This document shows, one piece after another, positions 35,314-43,716 of a stretch of 64,000 bases of DNA. Under the pieces are notes generated by a model. That model worked only from the letters and a program-made list of their open reading frames with translations. It was not told the DNA's origin and did no database searches. The DNA is taken from contig NZ_JAKCPW010000011.1 in the NCBI RefSeq assembly GCF_021440085.1, positions 186,001-250,000 on the forward strand, given 5' to 3'. Source of the DNA: Dyadobacter sp. CY261 (GTDB lineage: Bacteria > Bacteroidota > Bacteroidia > Cytophagales > Spirosomataceae). Positions within the stretch are counted from its first letter, which is position 1; the number at the start of each line of letters is the position of its first letter. A program made the position numbers and the translations under genes.

Positions 35314-35697
35314 TCAACGGGAGGCGCTTTGATTAGTTTTAATGGCTTGAACGGTGGCTATGCCCCGCCGCCAGGAGAAAAATTTTATCTGCGTCTTTCC
35401 CGAAGTGAGCACCAGGAGCGCATCCGCACCACATCGGCATGCAGCCGGCATTGCCCGCTCGATGGCCGCTTCGGCAGTCCGTTTGACAAATAATACCGAC
35501 CCGGTAGTACTTTCCACTTCGCATACCACCGTATAACCCCCGTTTATTTCTTTGACATCATTGAAAACAGGAAGGCGGCAATCATCGGCCTTCGCCTCCA
35601 CATGGCTCACCTCCTTCACTTTTACGGAGGCGCAGGAGGATAGAATGGTCACTGCGATCAGGCAGAGAACCTGTATTCGGTTGTTTTTGGTCAACAT
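35314..35697 (-). CDS. Small lipoprotein of unknown function
   Basis: A 127-residue protein with a lipoprotein signal (VTILSSCASV). The rest has four Cys (DDCRLP, YTVVCEV, PAACRCGADALLVL) and an AAxxxGADALLVL pattern vaguely like RcsF or DUF4156 lipoproteins; I do not assign it. ATG 35697 gives a normal lipoprotein signal; the longer frame (35784) overlaps susD and is not used. Lies between susD and the GH43 lipoprotein in the same transcript. Confidence 0.6.
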   Translation of the reverse strand: MLTKNNRIQVLCLIAVTILSSCASVKVKEVSHVEAKADDCRLPVFNDVKEINGGYTVVCEVESTTGSVLFVKRTAEAAIERAMPAACRCGADALLVLTSGKTQIKFFSWRRGIATVQAIKTNQSASR

Positions 35698-35743
35698 AAG
35701 AGTTGGAATGAATGTGAATGCTGTCGTTTTAAATCTGACTGTA

Positions 35744-37288
35744 TCAATACCCGGGATTCTGCGTGAGGTTCGGGTTAAGGTCAATATCCGATTGCGGGAT
35801 TGGGTACCATTCGTTTCTGCCTTTTACAAAATTGGTAAACTCCGGATCTCGCACAGCCAGTTCCGGCCCCAGGTCTCCCCAACGTTGCAGATCGGCAAAA
35901 CGCCAGCCTTCACCTGTCAGTTCAGTTATGCGTTCGTGCTTGATCTGTGCCAGGAATTGCGCCTGGGTCATACCTGGCCTCACCTGTGTCAGCGGCCGCA
36001 ATCCTGCCCGCGCGCGTACCATATCCACATAGGGGTAGGCCTGGGTAGTCTGCCCAATGCCATTGAGCGCCTCGGCATACATGAGCAAAATATCGGCATA
36101 CCTCAACAGCCGGTGATTGTTGGGCGACCTGAAACCCTCTTCGGTCCTACCGGGTTCATTATCATTTAACTGCTTCCTAAACCATACCGAACTGCTTTCA
36201 CCCCCGCTGGTGCCATAGCGGCTGGCGAACGTTTGCCCGTAAACCATCGTGAATTGCGGGCCGCGCGCATCGGTCGAATCGAAGAGCAACGTCACGCCAA
36301 GTCTTGGATCCCGGCTACCGGAGGCGGTATTTTCTTTTTCAAACTCTCCTACCAGCCAGCGACGGGCCCCACCGTCGGAAAAGCCCACGCCGCGCGGGGC
36401 GTAAAACTGTGCAATGGAAGTTCCTGTGTTATTGATGCGGGTTTCGTCCACATCGTCGTCGGTATTTTCATTGGGGTTGAACCGGAATTGGATTTCAAAT
36501 ACCGATTCACTGTTATTCTCGGTCGAAGCCTTGAAATTGTCCTGATAGTTGGTCGTCAGCGTATACAGCCCTTTGCCTTCGCCCGTGATGAACCAGGCCA
36601 ATGTGGTGGCCGCTTCCTGATATTTATTTTGTTGTAAATACGCTTTTCCCAGCAGGCCCATGGCCGCCCCGCGCGTCGCCCGGCCGAGATCGTCGCCCGT
36701 ATAGCTGAGTGGCAATGCAGGCGCGGCTTCGGACAAATCCCGCTCCACCTGCGCCCAGGCTTCTGCATTGGTCGCGTTGGGAGGGCGATCGGTTGGCTCA
36801 GAAGGTTCGAGGATAACTGGCGGACGACCATAATAGAGCGTCAGGTTAAAATAGAACAGCCCTCTCAGAAATTTCGCCTCTCCGATGATCCGGTTTTTTA
36901 TGGCTTCATTCATTTCGATGCCGGGCACATAGGCCAGCACCTGATTGGCCCTGAATACACCAATGAACAGGTTTTGCCAGGTCCCGGCGGTCAGGCCCTC
37001 GTTGTAGTTGGTCTGGTTGAAGCTCATGATGTTGTTCAGCGTAATATCGCCGCCAGAGCCGTAGCCTTCGTCGGACCTTAGCATTCCGTGGTAGAACAGG
37101 AACCGGGAGTAGAGCGTGGCCGTCCGGTGAAAAGTACTGTACACAGCGTTAATGCCTTTAATCGCATCGGCTTCGCTCTTCCAGAACGATGCGATGGTGG
37201 GACTGTTTGGATTAGGCTCGTCGAAATCGCGGTTACAGGCGCTGGAAACAAGCAGAATGAATGAGGCGAGGACAAATATCTTTTTCAT
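35744..37288 (-). CDS. SusD/RagB-type lipoprotein (arabinan/xylan-type locus)
   Basis: A 514-residue lipoprotein partner of the SusC below. Lipobox Cys in VSSACNRDF. SusD features: GEAKFLRGLFYFNLTLYYGRPPVI, RYADILLMYAEALNGIGQ, VRARAGLRPL, IKHERITELTGEGWRFADLQRWG, and the family end IPQSDIDLNPNLTQNPGY. It begins 25 bases after the SusC stop codon. Ligand inferred from the two GH43 genes downstream. Confidence 0.94.
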   Translation of the reverse strand: MKKIFVLASFILLVSSACNRDFDEPNPNSPTIASFWKSEADAIKGINAVYSTFHRTATLYSRFLFYHGMLRSDEGYGSGGDITLNNIMSFNQTNYNEGLTAGTWQNLFIGVFRANQVLAYVPGIEMNEAIKNRIIGEAKFLRGLFYFNLTLYYGRPPVILEPSEPTDRPPNATNAEAWAQVERDLSEAAPALPLSYTGDDLGRATRGAAMGLLGKAYLQQNKYQEAATTLAWFITGEGKGLYTLTTNYQDNFKASTENNSESVFEIQFRFNPNENTDDDVDETRINNTGTSIAQFYAPRGVGFSDGGARRWLVGEFEKENTASGSRDPRLGVTLLFDSTDARGPQFTMVYGQTFASRYGTSGGESSSVWFRKQLNDNEPGRTEEGFRSPNNHRLLRYADILLMYAEALNGIGQTTQAYPYVDMVRARAGLRPLTQVRPGMTQAQFLAQIKHERITELTGEGWRFADLQRWGDLGPELAVRDPEFTNFVKGRNEWYPIPQSDIDLNPNLTQNPGY

Positions 37289-37312
37289 ATCGATGTCTGT
37301 TGAATGAGCTTT

Positions 37313-40300
37313 TCAGAAACCCAGGTTGAGGCCGAAGGAAATAATGCGGGATGCTGGATAGCCACCCAGGTCCACGCCCGGTTCGAGGTTGAAGTTCGCC
37401 CCCACCACATCAGGATCAAGCCCGGTGTATTTAGTGAATGTCAGCAGGTTTTGAGCGCTTACATATACCCTCGCATTGCTCAGGGACAATCTACCAGTGA
37501 CAGCCTCCGGGATCGAATAGGACAGCTCGACATTTCTCAACCTTAAATAAGACCCGTTTTCCAGCCAGCGATCGGTATTGGCCCGGACATTGGAAACGAT
37601 CCCGCGGTCGGCACTGGCAGGGTCGCCGGCCACACCCGTGGAATAAGAAACGCCGAGGCGTGGAAAATCGGTGTCAGTGTTCTCCGGCGTCCATGGGTTG
37701 ATACCTCTGCGGTAGTTGGAATAACCCATGCCATCAATGTCTCTGCGAACGTCGTTATATAACTTCTGGCCAAATGCCCCGTAAAACTGAATGTTTAACG
37801 ACAAACCCGACCAGGTCCCGTTCAGGATCAAGCCCGAAGTCAGTTTCGGCCACGGACTGCCGGCAAATGTGCGGTCGCGGTCATTGATATCGTCGTTCGT
37901 ACCCTGGTCGATGCGGTTGATGTAGCGGATATCGCCCGGTTTTGCATATGCCGCCTGTGCCTTGTGTGCCTGTATCTCTTCGTCGTTTTGAAAAAGGCCG
38001 TCCGTCTTGATCAGGTAGAACTCCCCTATCGAGCGTCCTACCTGCGAGCGGGTATTCCCCGACTGGATGTAGTTCCTTGGCTCGCCTGTTTCCTCGTCCA
38101 CACCCAGGTTCCCTAGTTCGAGCACTTTGTTGCGGATCACGCTAAAATTGGGTGCAATGCTCCAGGTGAACGGACCGGAGGTTTGCCGGTAAGTGAAATC
38201 GAGCTCGATACCCTTGTTTTCAATAGAACCGATATTCACGAGGGGATCGCCTTGCAGGTTGCCGATGTAAAGCGGGAGCGGCAGCGATAGCAGCACGTCC
38301 TTGGCCACCGAGCGGAAGGCATCGACGGTAATCGCGAGTTTGTTGTTGAAAAGCACCAGATCGGCGCCGATATTGGTAGTGGCCTTTTGCTCCCATTTGA
38401 TATCCTCATACACGAGCCTGGCCTGTGTAGCCCCTGGAAATTCCGTTTGCCCCGACCCGAAAACTGCTCTCGGTGCCTGGTTCAAAAAACCGGTGAATTG
38501 GTAATTGCTTAGATTGGCCGAGCCTAAAACTCCGTAAGATCCTCTCAGTTTGAGCTCGGTTATCACGTCCGATTTGAAGAACTCTTCGTTACTGATCTTC
38601 CACGAAGCAGCCGCGGACGGGAAATACCCGGTGCGGTGCGCGGGCGAAAAACGGGAATCCTTATCGGCACGGAATGTAAAGGTGAGGTAATATTTTTCGG
38701 CAAAATTATAGTTCAGCCTACCCAATGCAGAGTTAATCAGTGTTTGCGACCGTGTTCCGGTGGCGGTCATCCCACCACTGGCCGAATTGATGGTCGTGAA
38801 ATACTCACCCCCATAAAACCCAAGCTGTAATCTGCGCCCGCCAACATCGTCATTGCGGATCGTTTGCTGGGTGTAACCGACGACGCCATTCAGGCTGTGT
38901 TTATTAAAAGTAAAATTAAAGTTCAGGGTATGCTCGAACAGATAGCTCAAAAACTGGGCCCGCATCTGCCCTACGCTGCTGAATTCGGGCGACTGGTTCC
39001 AGTACCAGAGGCCATCTCTTCTGATGTTGTTAGTTTTGTCAAAACTGGTTTCCAGACCTGCGTTGAAGCGATAACTGATGCCCTTGAATATCTTGTAGTC
39101 AATAAAAGCATTGCCCAACACCTTGAAAAAGTTGTAGGTAGTTTTGGTAATGTCATTGATCGCAGCCTGATTTCTGGAAAATGAGCGTGCATTGAAAGAA
39201 CCATAACCCCAGCCACCCGGGTTGGAGGTGCTCACCAGATCGGCACTTTGGACGGGGATGATCGGCAGGCTGGTCCAGATGTCATACCAGGCATTTCCTT
39301 CCGCAAATCCTCCCTGAAACGGCGTGTTCCGTTCGGTGCTGGAAATCATCAGGTTTTCTCCGAAAGTGAATTTATCACGCGTCGCCTCCGTATTGATGCG
39401 GAACGAGCCCCGCTGAAAATCCCGGGCTTTGAGCACACCCTCATCCGCAAAATAGGAACCCGAAATCAGGTATTTACTGTCCTTCCCACCGCCCGACAAG
39501 CTGACGTTGTAATCCTGAATGCTGCCGGTTTGCAGCAGTTCGTCGGCCCAATTGGTATTCACAGCCCCATTGTAAGCCGCAACGGCCGGCTGCAATGCGT
39601 AACCTGCCGCCTGATAGGCGCGGGTGTTTGTAGCCACATATTCCTGCGCATTCATCATATCCCACCGTTTGGCAAGCGAAGAGATACCTGCCCGCACGGA
39701 GGCATCCACTTTGAGCGCGCCTTCTTTCCCTTTTTTTGTTGTGATAATGATTACGCCATTCGCCGCTCGCGAGCCGTAAATGGCCGCCGCCGACGCATCT
39801 TTTAATACCTGTATCGTCTCTACATCATTGGGGTTAACCGTGGTATTGGCGTCGGCAAGCATGCCGTCGATAACATATAATGGGCTTGCATTTCCAAACA
39901 GCGTACTAAGCCCGCGAATATTTACGACCGCCTCCTGCCCGGGCGCACCGCCATTGCGCACCGTTACGCCCGGCGTCATACCTTGCAATGCTTCCGGTAA
40001 CGAACGCGCAATACGCTTGTTCGTATTTTGTGCATCAATAATCCCGGTGGCGCCGGTCAGGTCTGCACGTCTTACCGACTGATAGCCGATTACAACGAAC
40101 TCTTCCAGATTCTGCGCGTCCTCGGCCATCTGGATGGTGTAAGTTGACTGGTCGGTTACCGGCACTTCCGAAGCCAGGTATCCGATGAAAGAAATACGCA
40201 AGGTTTGCCCGCTTTGCGCGGAGATCGAAAATTTCCCGTCGACGTCTGTAATGGTCGCAGTGTTGGTACCTGAAATAATGACGGTCGCACCAGGCAATAC

Positions 40301-40414
40301 CTCGCCTGTGGAGCTCTGCACAATCCCGCTGATTTCCCTGGTTTGCGCCAATGCAACTTCCGCGCAAAGGAAGTAGAAGAGTATAAAATGAACAATTATA
40401 TAACTGTTTCGCAT
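37313..40414 (-). CDS. SusC/RagA-type TonB-dependent outer-membrane transporter (second locus)
   Basis: A 1033-residue receptor. Signal peptide (1-25), carboxypeptidase-regulatory-like domain (TREISGIVQSSTGEVLPGAT to FIGYLA), plug with LQGMTPGVTVRNGG, PLYVIDGML, VLKDASAAAIYGSRAANGVI, then a 22-strand barrel to NLGF. ATG 40414 gives MRNSYII; the TTG two codons upstream is not needed. First gene of the minus-strand PUL. No HTCS or anti-sigma gene is adjacent, so regulation must be from elsewhere. Confidence 0.95.
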   Translation of the reverse strand: MRNSYIIVHFILFYFLCAEVALAQTREISGIVQSSTGEVLPGATVIISGTNTATITDVDGKFSISAQSGQTLRISFIGYLASEVPVTDQSTYTIQMAEDAQNLEEFVVIGYQSVRRADLTGATGIIDAQNTNKRIARSLPEALQGMTPGVTVRNGGAPGQEAVVNIRGLSTLFGNASPLYVIDGMLADANTTVNPNDVETIQVLKDASAAAIYGSRAANGVIIITTKKGKEGALKVDASVRAGISSLAKRWDMMNAQEYVATNTRAYQAAGYALQPAVAAYNGAVNTNWADELLQTGSIQDYNVSLSGGGKDSKYLISGSYFADEGVLKARDFQRGSFRINTEATRDKFTFGENLMISSTERNTPFQGGFAEGNAWYDIWTSLPIIPVQSADLVSTSNPGGWGYGSFNARSFSRNQAAINDITKTTYNFFKVLGNAFIDYKIFKGISYRFNAGLETSFDKTNNIRRDGLWYWNQSPEFSSVGQMRAQFLSYLFEHTLNFNFTFNKHSLNGVVGYTQQTIRNDDVGGRRLQLGFYGGEYFTTINSASGGMTATGTRSQTLINSALGRLNYNFAEKYYLTFTFRADKDSRFSPAHRTGYFPSAAASWKISNEEFFKSDVITELKLRGSYGVLGSANLSNYQFTGFLNQAPRAVFGSGQTEFPGATQARLVYEDIKWEQKATTNIGADLVLFNNKLAITVDAFRSVAKDVLLSLPLPLYIGNLQGDPLVNIGSIENKGIELDFTYRQTSGPFTWSIAPNFSVIRNKVLELGNLGVDEETGEPRNYIQSGNTRSQVGRSIGEFYLIKTDGLFQNDEEIQAHKAQAAYAKPGDIRYINRIDQGTNDDINDRDRTFAGSPWPKLTSGLILNGTWSGLSLNIQFYGAFGQKLYNDVRRDIDGMGYSNYRRGINPWTPENTDTDFPRLGVSYSTGVAGDPASADRGIVSNVRANTDRWLENGSYLRLRNVELSYSIPEAVTGRLSLSNARVYVSAQNLLTFTKYTGLDPDVVGANFNLEPGVDLGGYPASRIISFGLNLGF

Positions 40415-40524
40415 AGCCAACGAGTTGATGATTGAAATGACTAAAATGTATCGATACCCTGGTATTGGAAGAAAAAAGTATGCGACAATAAAACGGTTAA
40501 CAATATACGTCTGCGTGAGATTAT

Positions 40525-40698
40525 TTACTGGCGGTCTTTCCGCTGGCTTTTTTCGGCTTTCATTCTTTCGCTCACACCATCGTCGACACCTTGTCCCGCA
40601 GGCATAGGCGCAAACACTGCTCCGGGTGTAGGCGGCGCAGGCGGTGCTGCCCGGATTTGGTAGCGATGTGCTGTAGACCGCGGGCCTACCAAAGCCAT
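40525..40698 (-). CDS. Candidate small Pro-rich protein overlapping the DUF4142 stop
   Basis: A 57-codon frame below the usual length limit. It starts with ATG 40698, overlaps the last codons of the DUF4142 gene in another frame and reads a Pro/Ala-rich stretch (APPAPPTPGAVFAPMPAGQG) then a charged tail. Composition is coding-like, but no homologue is known to me. It may be a decayed C-terminal fragment. Low confidence. Confidence 0.3.
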   Translation of the reverse strand: MALVGPRSTAHRYQIRAAPPAPPTPGAVFAPMPAGQGVDDGVSERMKAEKSQRKDRQ

Positions 40699-41198
40699 TC
40701 TTTCAGCTTGATGGCTTCTTCCAAATGGTGATGAAGTACCGGAAGCTTACCTTCCGCGAAGGATTTAACTTCCGGGTCCTGTCCCAGTGTTGTTTCAAGT
40801 TCGAACAGATCAATGGTTTCGACATGCGAGATCACCATCATAGCCATATAAACCGAGTCGAAAGTCATTCCGCTCAGCATGGCGAGGCTATCGAGCTTCA
40901 TTTGTTTGGCGGGCGAGAGGTTCTCCGGGAGATCGACCATTTTCTTTTGGGCCAGGGCCTTCAACTCCATAGTAGCCATACTATGATCGGTGACCATGTG
41001 ATGACCATAATGTTTGACAGAATCGACGACCGCCTTGTCGGAGGCCATCTCGCCGGCCTTAATCTCGAAAAGGTTACTGTCAGCCGCCTTGATCATAAAA
41101 TCGCGGTCTACCTGCGCGAGCGTCCCGTCGTGATCGGTACAGGACGTGGCAATAAAAAAAAGACTTACAAAGCCTAAAGGGAGTAACAACTTTTTCAT
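40686..41198 (-). CDS. DUF4142 lipoprotein 1
   Basis: A 170-residue protein with lipoprotein signal (FFIATSCTDHD). The DUF4142 four-helix pattern is clear: DRDFMIKAADSNLFEIKAGEMA, VKHYGHHMVTDHSMATMELKAL, LSPAKQMKLDSLAMLSGMTFDSVYM, MVISHVETIDLFELE. Many Ala, Met and His residues are spaced as in ferritin-like proteins, but no enzymatic role is established. A paralogue lies at 42839-43396. Confidence 0.85.
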   Translation of the reverse strand: MKKLLLPLGFVSLFFIATSCTDHDGTLAQVDRDFMIKAADSNLFEIKAGEMASDKAVVDSVKHYGHHMVTDHSMATMELKALAQKKMVDLPENLSPAKQMKLDSLAMLSGMTFDSVYMAMMVISHVETIDLFELETTLGQDPEVKSFAEGKLPVLHHHLEEAIKLKEWLW

Positions 41199-41455
41199 AA
41201 AGAATTGATTTGGTTTAAATGAACAATAGCCACAAACGCGCGACGACGTAGCAACATAGGATTGGAAATAAATTCGGGGTGTGCTTTATAAAAAGCGTGC
41301 CTGGGTGTTGTCGGTTACTTGGCAGCCGGAGCGGTTGAAAGGCCGAAACTTCGCCTCGGCAAACGCTGAAACCGCTTATGAAGAAATGCTGTGTATGGCA
41401 GGCTGTCAGAAGTGCCATTCTCGCCAAGGGGACGGGACCGGCATTGCAATCAGCG
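41199..41455. other. Intergenic region between the OBAP-like and DUF4142 genes
   Basis: 257 bases. Two overlapping frames on opposite strands (about 70-83 codons) exist but lack family features. I see no gene; the DUF4142 promoter should be here. Confidence 0.35.
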
Positions 41456-42226
41456 CTAATGGGCATGCATTGCGGAATCGGCCCGGTCGCTGATGACCAA
41501 TTGCCTTACCTTGTTTTTTTGCCATGCGTCGGCAAGCGCGTCGGGCGTTGGTAGTGCGATATCGGCACGCCGCTCACGGATGTCCGGTGTTGACACCCCA
41601 AAACGTTTGTCGCGGTCCTGCAAAAGTGCCTTGTCGAGCTGGCCATCTTTGGTAAACGCCATCATGATCTGTGGCGCGCCCAGCGGTAACGTCCGTTGTT
41701 GATCGGTATGCCAGGTGTGGATGGTTTTGCCGTAGGTCGACACCAGCTTTTTCATCAATTCATGCTCAGCTACCTGGGGCACTCCCGGCGCAATGAGGGT
41801 ACCCGATTTCACTTCGAAACGATGGCTATGCCAAAGTAGCTTTTCCTGCTCGTCAAGTTGTTTGAAAAGTTTATCCGTGATGATGTATTCTACGCCCATG
41901 AGTTTGGCGGCGGTTTTATTGCCATCGAAAATTACCGCCTGGTACATATCCTCATTTAGCTGACTGACATAATGATGTGCTTCCATTTGTGCCTTCATAT
42001 TCCCATTGTAAAAATGAAAGCCGTTCAGATACATATTAAATGCATTCAGGGGCGTCTTGTCCTGCAATATATCTGCACTTTTTTCCAGAAACTTTTCCTT
42101 GGCAGGCTGCTGGCCGCCCGGCGCCTCCACATTGGACTCTGTGTTTTTTCCTCCGCACGCCAAAAGCGTACATGCCGTAAGCACGACGGGTACTATGTAG
42201 ATGTGTAGTAGTGATTGTGGTTTCAT
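41456..42226 (-). CDS. Oil-body-associated-protein (OBAP, DUF1264) family lipoprotein
   Basis: A 256-residue lipoprotein (Cys in TLLACGGK). The mature part matches the OBAP/DUF1264 family known from plant seed oil bodies and also from bacteria and fungi: GFHFYNGNMKAQMEAHHYVS, EDMYQAVIFDGN, LMGVEYIITDKLF, LLWHSHRFEVKSGTLIAPGVP and LPLGAPQIMMAFTKDGQLD. Conserved His residues (AHHY, WHSH, HTWHT) suggest a metal site. Biochemical function unknown. It is a secreted lipoprotein here, unlike the plant proteins. Confidence 0.85.
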   Translation of the reverse strand: MKPQSLLHIYIVPVVLTACTLLACGGKNTESNVEAPGGQQPAKEKFLEKSADILQDKTPLNAFNMYLNGFHFYNGNMKAQMEAHHYVSQLNEDMYQAVIFDGNKTAAKLMGVEYIITDKLFKQLDEQEKLLWHSHRFEVKSGTLIAPGVPQVAEHELMKKLVSTYGKTIHTWHTDQQRTLPLGAPQIMMAFTKDGQLDKALLQDRDKRFGVSTPDIRERRADIALPTPDALADAWQKNKVRQLVISDRADSAMHAH

Positions 42227-42466
42227 CAGATTCGGATCAAGTGAATGGTTTGAGCTGCGTATATCACTACACGTCTCAAGAGGGTAACATAGGCTACAAA
42301 TCGCTTACCAGCCGTGAATACTTCTGAGGCAGTCGGTTGATGGGTAATTAAGTCTACGTATCAGTTATCACCCGGTCGGAAGATCGATCAGATGAGGATC
42401 AGCGCTTCTGGAACAGCTTTTTAAGAGGCGGCCGAAATTTTCCAGTTCACTTCAAATATTTGTTTT
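42227..42466. promoter_or_regulatory. Divergent intergenic region
   Basis: 240 bases between the OBAP-like gene (minus) and a small membrane protein gene (plus). No gene visible; both promoters are expected here. Confidence 0.3.
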
Positions 42467-42706
42467 ATGGACATTACCAAAAATGACAGCCATCAGGAAG
42501 GTGGCATGGCGAAGGCCATCGAATCACAAACTGCCAAAATCCCTTCGGACGCATTTCTGTGGACTTCAATAGCGTCCATGGGTGTATCGCTCGCATTTAA
42601 ACTGACGGGCCACAAACACACCGCGCTATTTATTGGTCAGTGGGCCGCGCCATTTTTGCTGCTGGGGATTTATAATAAGATCGTCAAGACACAGGGACAC
42701 GATTAA
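42467..42706 (+). CDS. Small membrane protein of unknown function
   Basis: A 79-residue protein: soluble N-terminus of about 25 residues, one or two hydrophobic segments (FLWTSIASMGVSLAFKLTG, FIGQWAAPFLLLGIYNKIV). No family name is recalled; the same short arrangement is common in stress clusters of Bacteroidota. It ends before a strong bidirectional terminator. Confidence 0.6.
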   Translation: MDITKNDSHQEGGMAKAIESQTAKIPSDAFLWTSIASMGVSLAFKLTGHKHTALFIGQWAAPFLLLGIYNKIVKTQGHD

Positions 42707-42772
42707 TCGATTTGCTTAAACAGGTAGTATTGCCGATGGGATGCAGACCAGAAACTGGTACGTTCGTCAACA

Positions 42773-42805
42773 AAACAGGCTTCGGGAGTGTCCCGAAGCC
42801 TGTTT
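42773..42805. terminator. Bidirectional terminator between convergent genes
   Basis: A perfect 15-bp stem, aaacaggcttcggga (42773-42787) with its complement 42791-42805, and a 3-base loop. It sits between the plus-strand small protein (ends 42706) and the minus-strand DUF4142 gene (ends 42839). Confidence 0.85.
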
Positions 42806-42838
42806 GATTTCAAAAAAACCAATTCACCAACATTAAAA

Positions 42839-43396
42839 CTATTTGCGAACGGAATCGGCCAGCATTTGCGCAGCTGCCAGGTGGTCCTGCAATGCCGGTA
42901 CCTTGTCCGCGGCCCACGATTTCAGCTCGGTATCATTGCCTCCGGAAGCCTCTGACTGGAATAGCACTATCGTCTCCTGATGCGACGAAACCATCATCTT
43001 CGTATACATCCGGTTAAAAGCAGCACCGGTTACCCCGGATAAACTATCCAGTTTTTGTTGCTTGGCGGAACTTAGCGAAGCAGGAACCGAAGCACCCTTT
43101 CTTGTGGCCATGTTCTCCAGTTCTTCATTCACTTTTGTGTGGTCCGTAACCATCATCTGTCCAAACGACTTGACACTCAACGAGTCTCCATGCATAGAGC
43201 CCATTGAGGTCGAATCTCCCTTCGCCACGGCCATTTCCCCGGCTTCCACCTCAAACATCCCCCCATCGGCGGCGTTGGTCACAAACATTTTGTCGGCTTC
43301 CGACAGGTTGTTGCCGATATCATTCTGATCATCGTCATCGTCGCAGGCGACGGTTACTAACATGGCTGCGAAAAGCAGCAGGCGTATCTTCCTCAT
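42839..43396 (-). CDS. DUF4142 lipoprotein 2
   Basis: A 185-residue lipoprotein (Cys in VTVACDDDDD) with a poly-Asp linker and one DUF4142 domain: DKMFVTNAADGGMFEVEAGEMA, GQMMVTDHTKVNEELENMA, LSSAKQQKLDSLSGVTGAAFNRMY, MVSSHQETIVLFQSEA. It is clearly related to the DUF4142 protein at 40686 but too divergent for a recent duplication. No partner gene identified. Confidence 0.85.
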   Translation of the reverse strand: MRKIRLLLFAAMLVTVACDDDDDQNDIGNNLSEADKMFVTNAADGGMFEVEAGEMAVAKGDSTSMGSMHGDSLSVKSFGQMMVTDHTKVNEELENMATRKGASVPASLSSAKQQKLDSLSGVTGAAFNRMYTKMMVSSHQETIVLFQSEASGGNDTELKSWAADKVPALQDHLAAAQMLADSVRK

Positions 43397-43716
43397 AATC
43401 GACAGGTTTAATAAAACAAATTTTAGTCGCGCGGCCCACTAAAGAATTGTACCAATCATCCCGGCCGGCCGTCAGTTGCTAACCGGAAGACCTGTCAGGG
43501 AATTTGCAGCAGCAACCCGGATTATAATTATTTTACCCCCTTGGCACAGTTCTTATTAAAGCGGGTATTTCTCGCAAACACCGCGGTATTCGGCTCGGTA
43601 ATCCCATCGTCTGGGTCGCCATTACCGCTACCCTTTTTACTAATGGCTATATCAGGCCATAAGACCACATGTCCACGGGCGCGGGTGTTGAAATCGTGCA
43701 TTCAAACAAATCACAC
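43397..43716. other. Intergenic region upstream of the GH2 gene
   Basis: About 320 bases. A frame at 43541 overlaps the GH2 start out of phase and has no family features. Holds the divergent promoters of DUF4142-2 and GH2. Nothing else recognised. Confidence 0.35.

Noticed and set aside
40454..40465. ATACCCTGGTAT inverted repeat upstream of the second SusC
   Set aside because: Only 5-bp arms; could be chance, so not listed as an operator.
41281..41493. Plus-strand frame of 70 codons with a CxxCH-like sequence
   Set aside because: The Cys-Gln-Lys-Cys-His looks like a haem site, but there is no signal peptide or cytochrome fold and it overlaps the OBAP gene end.
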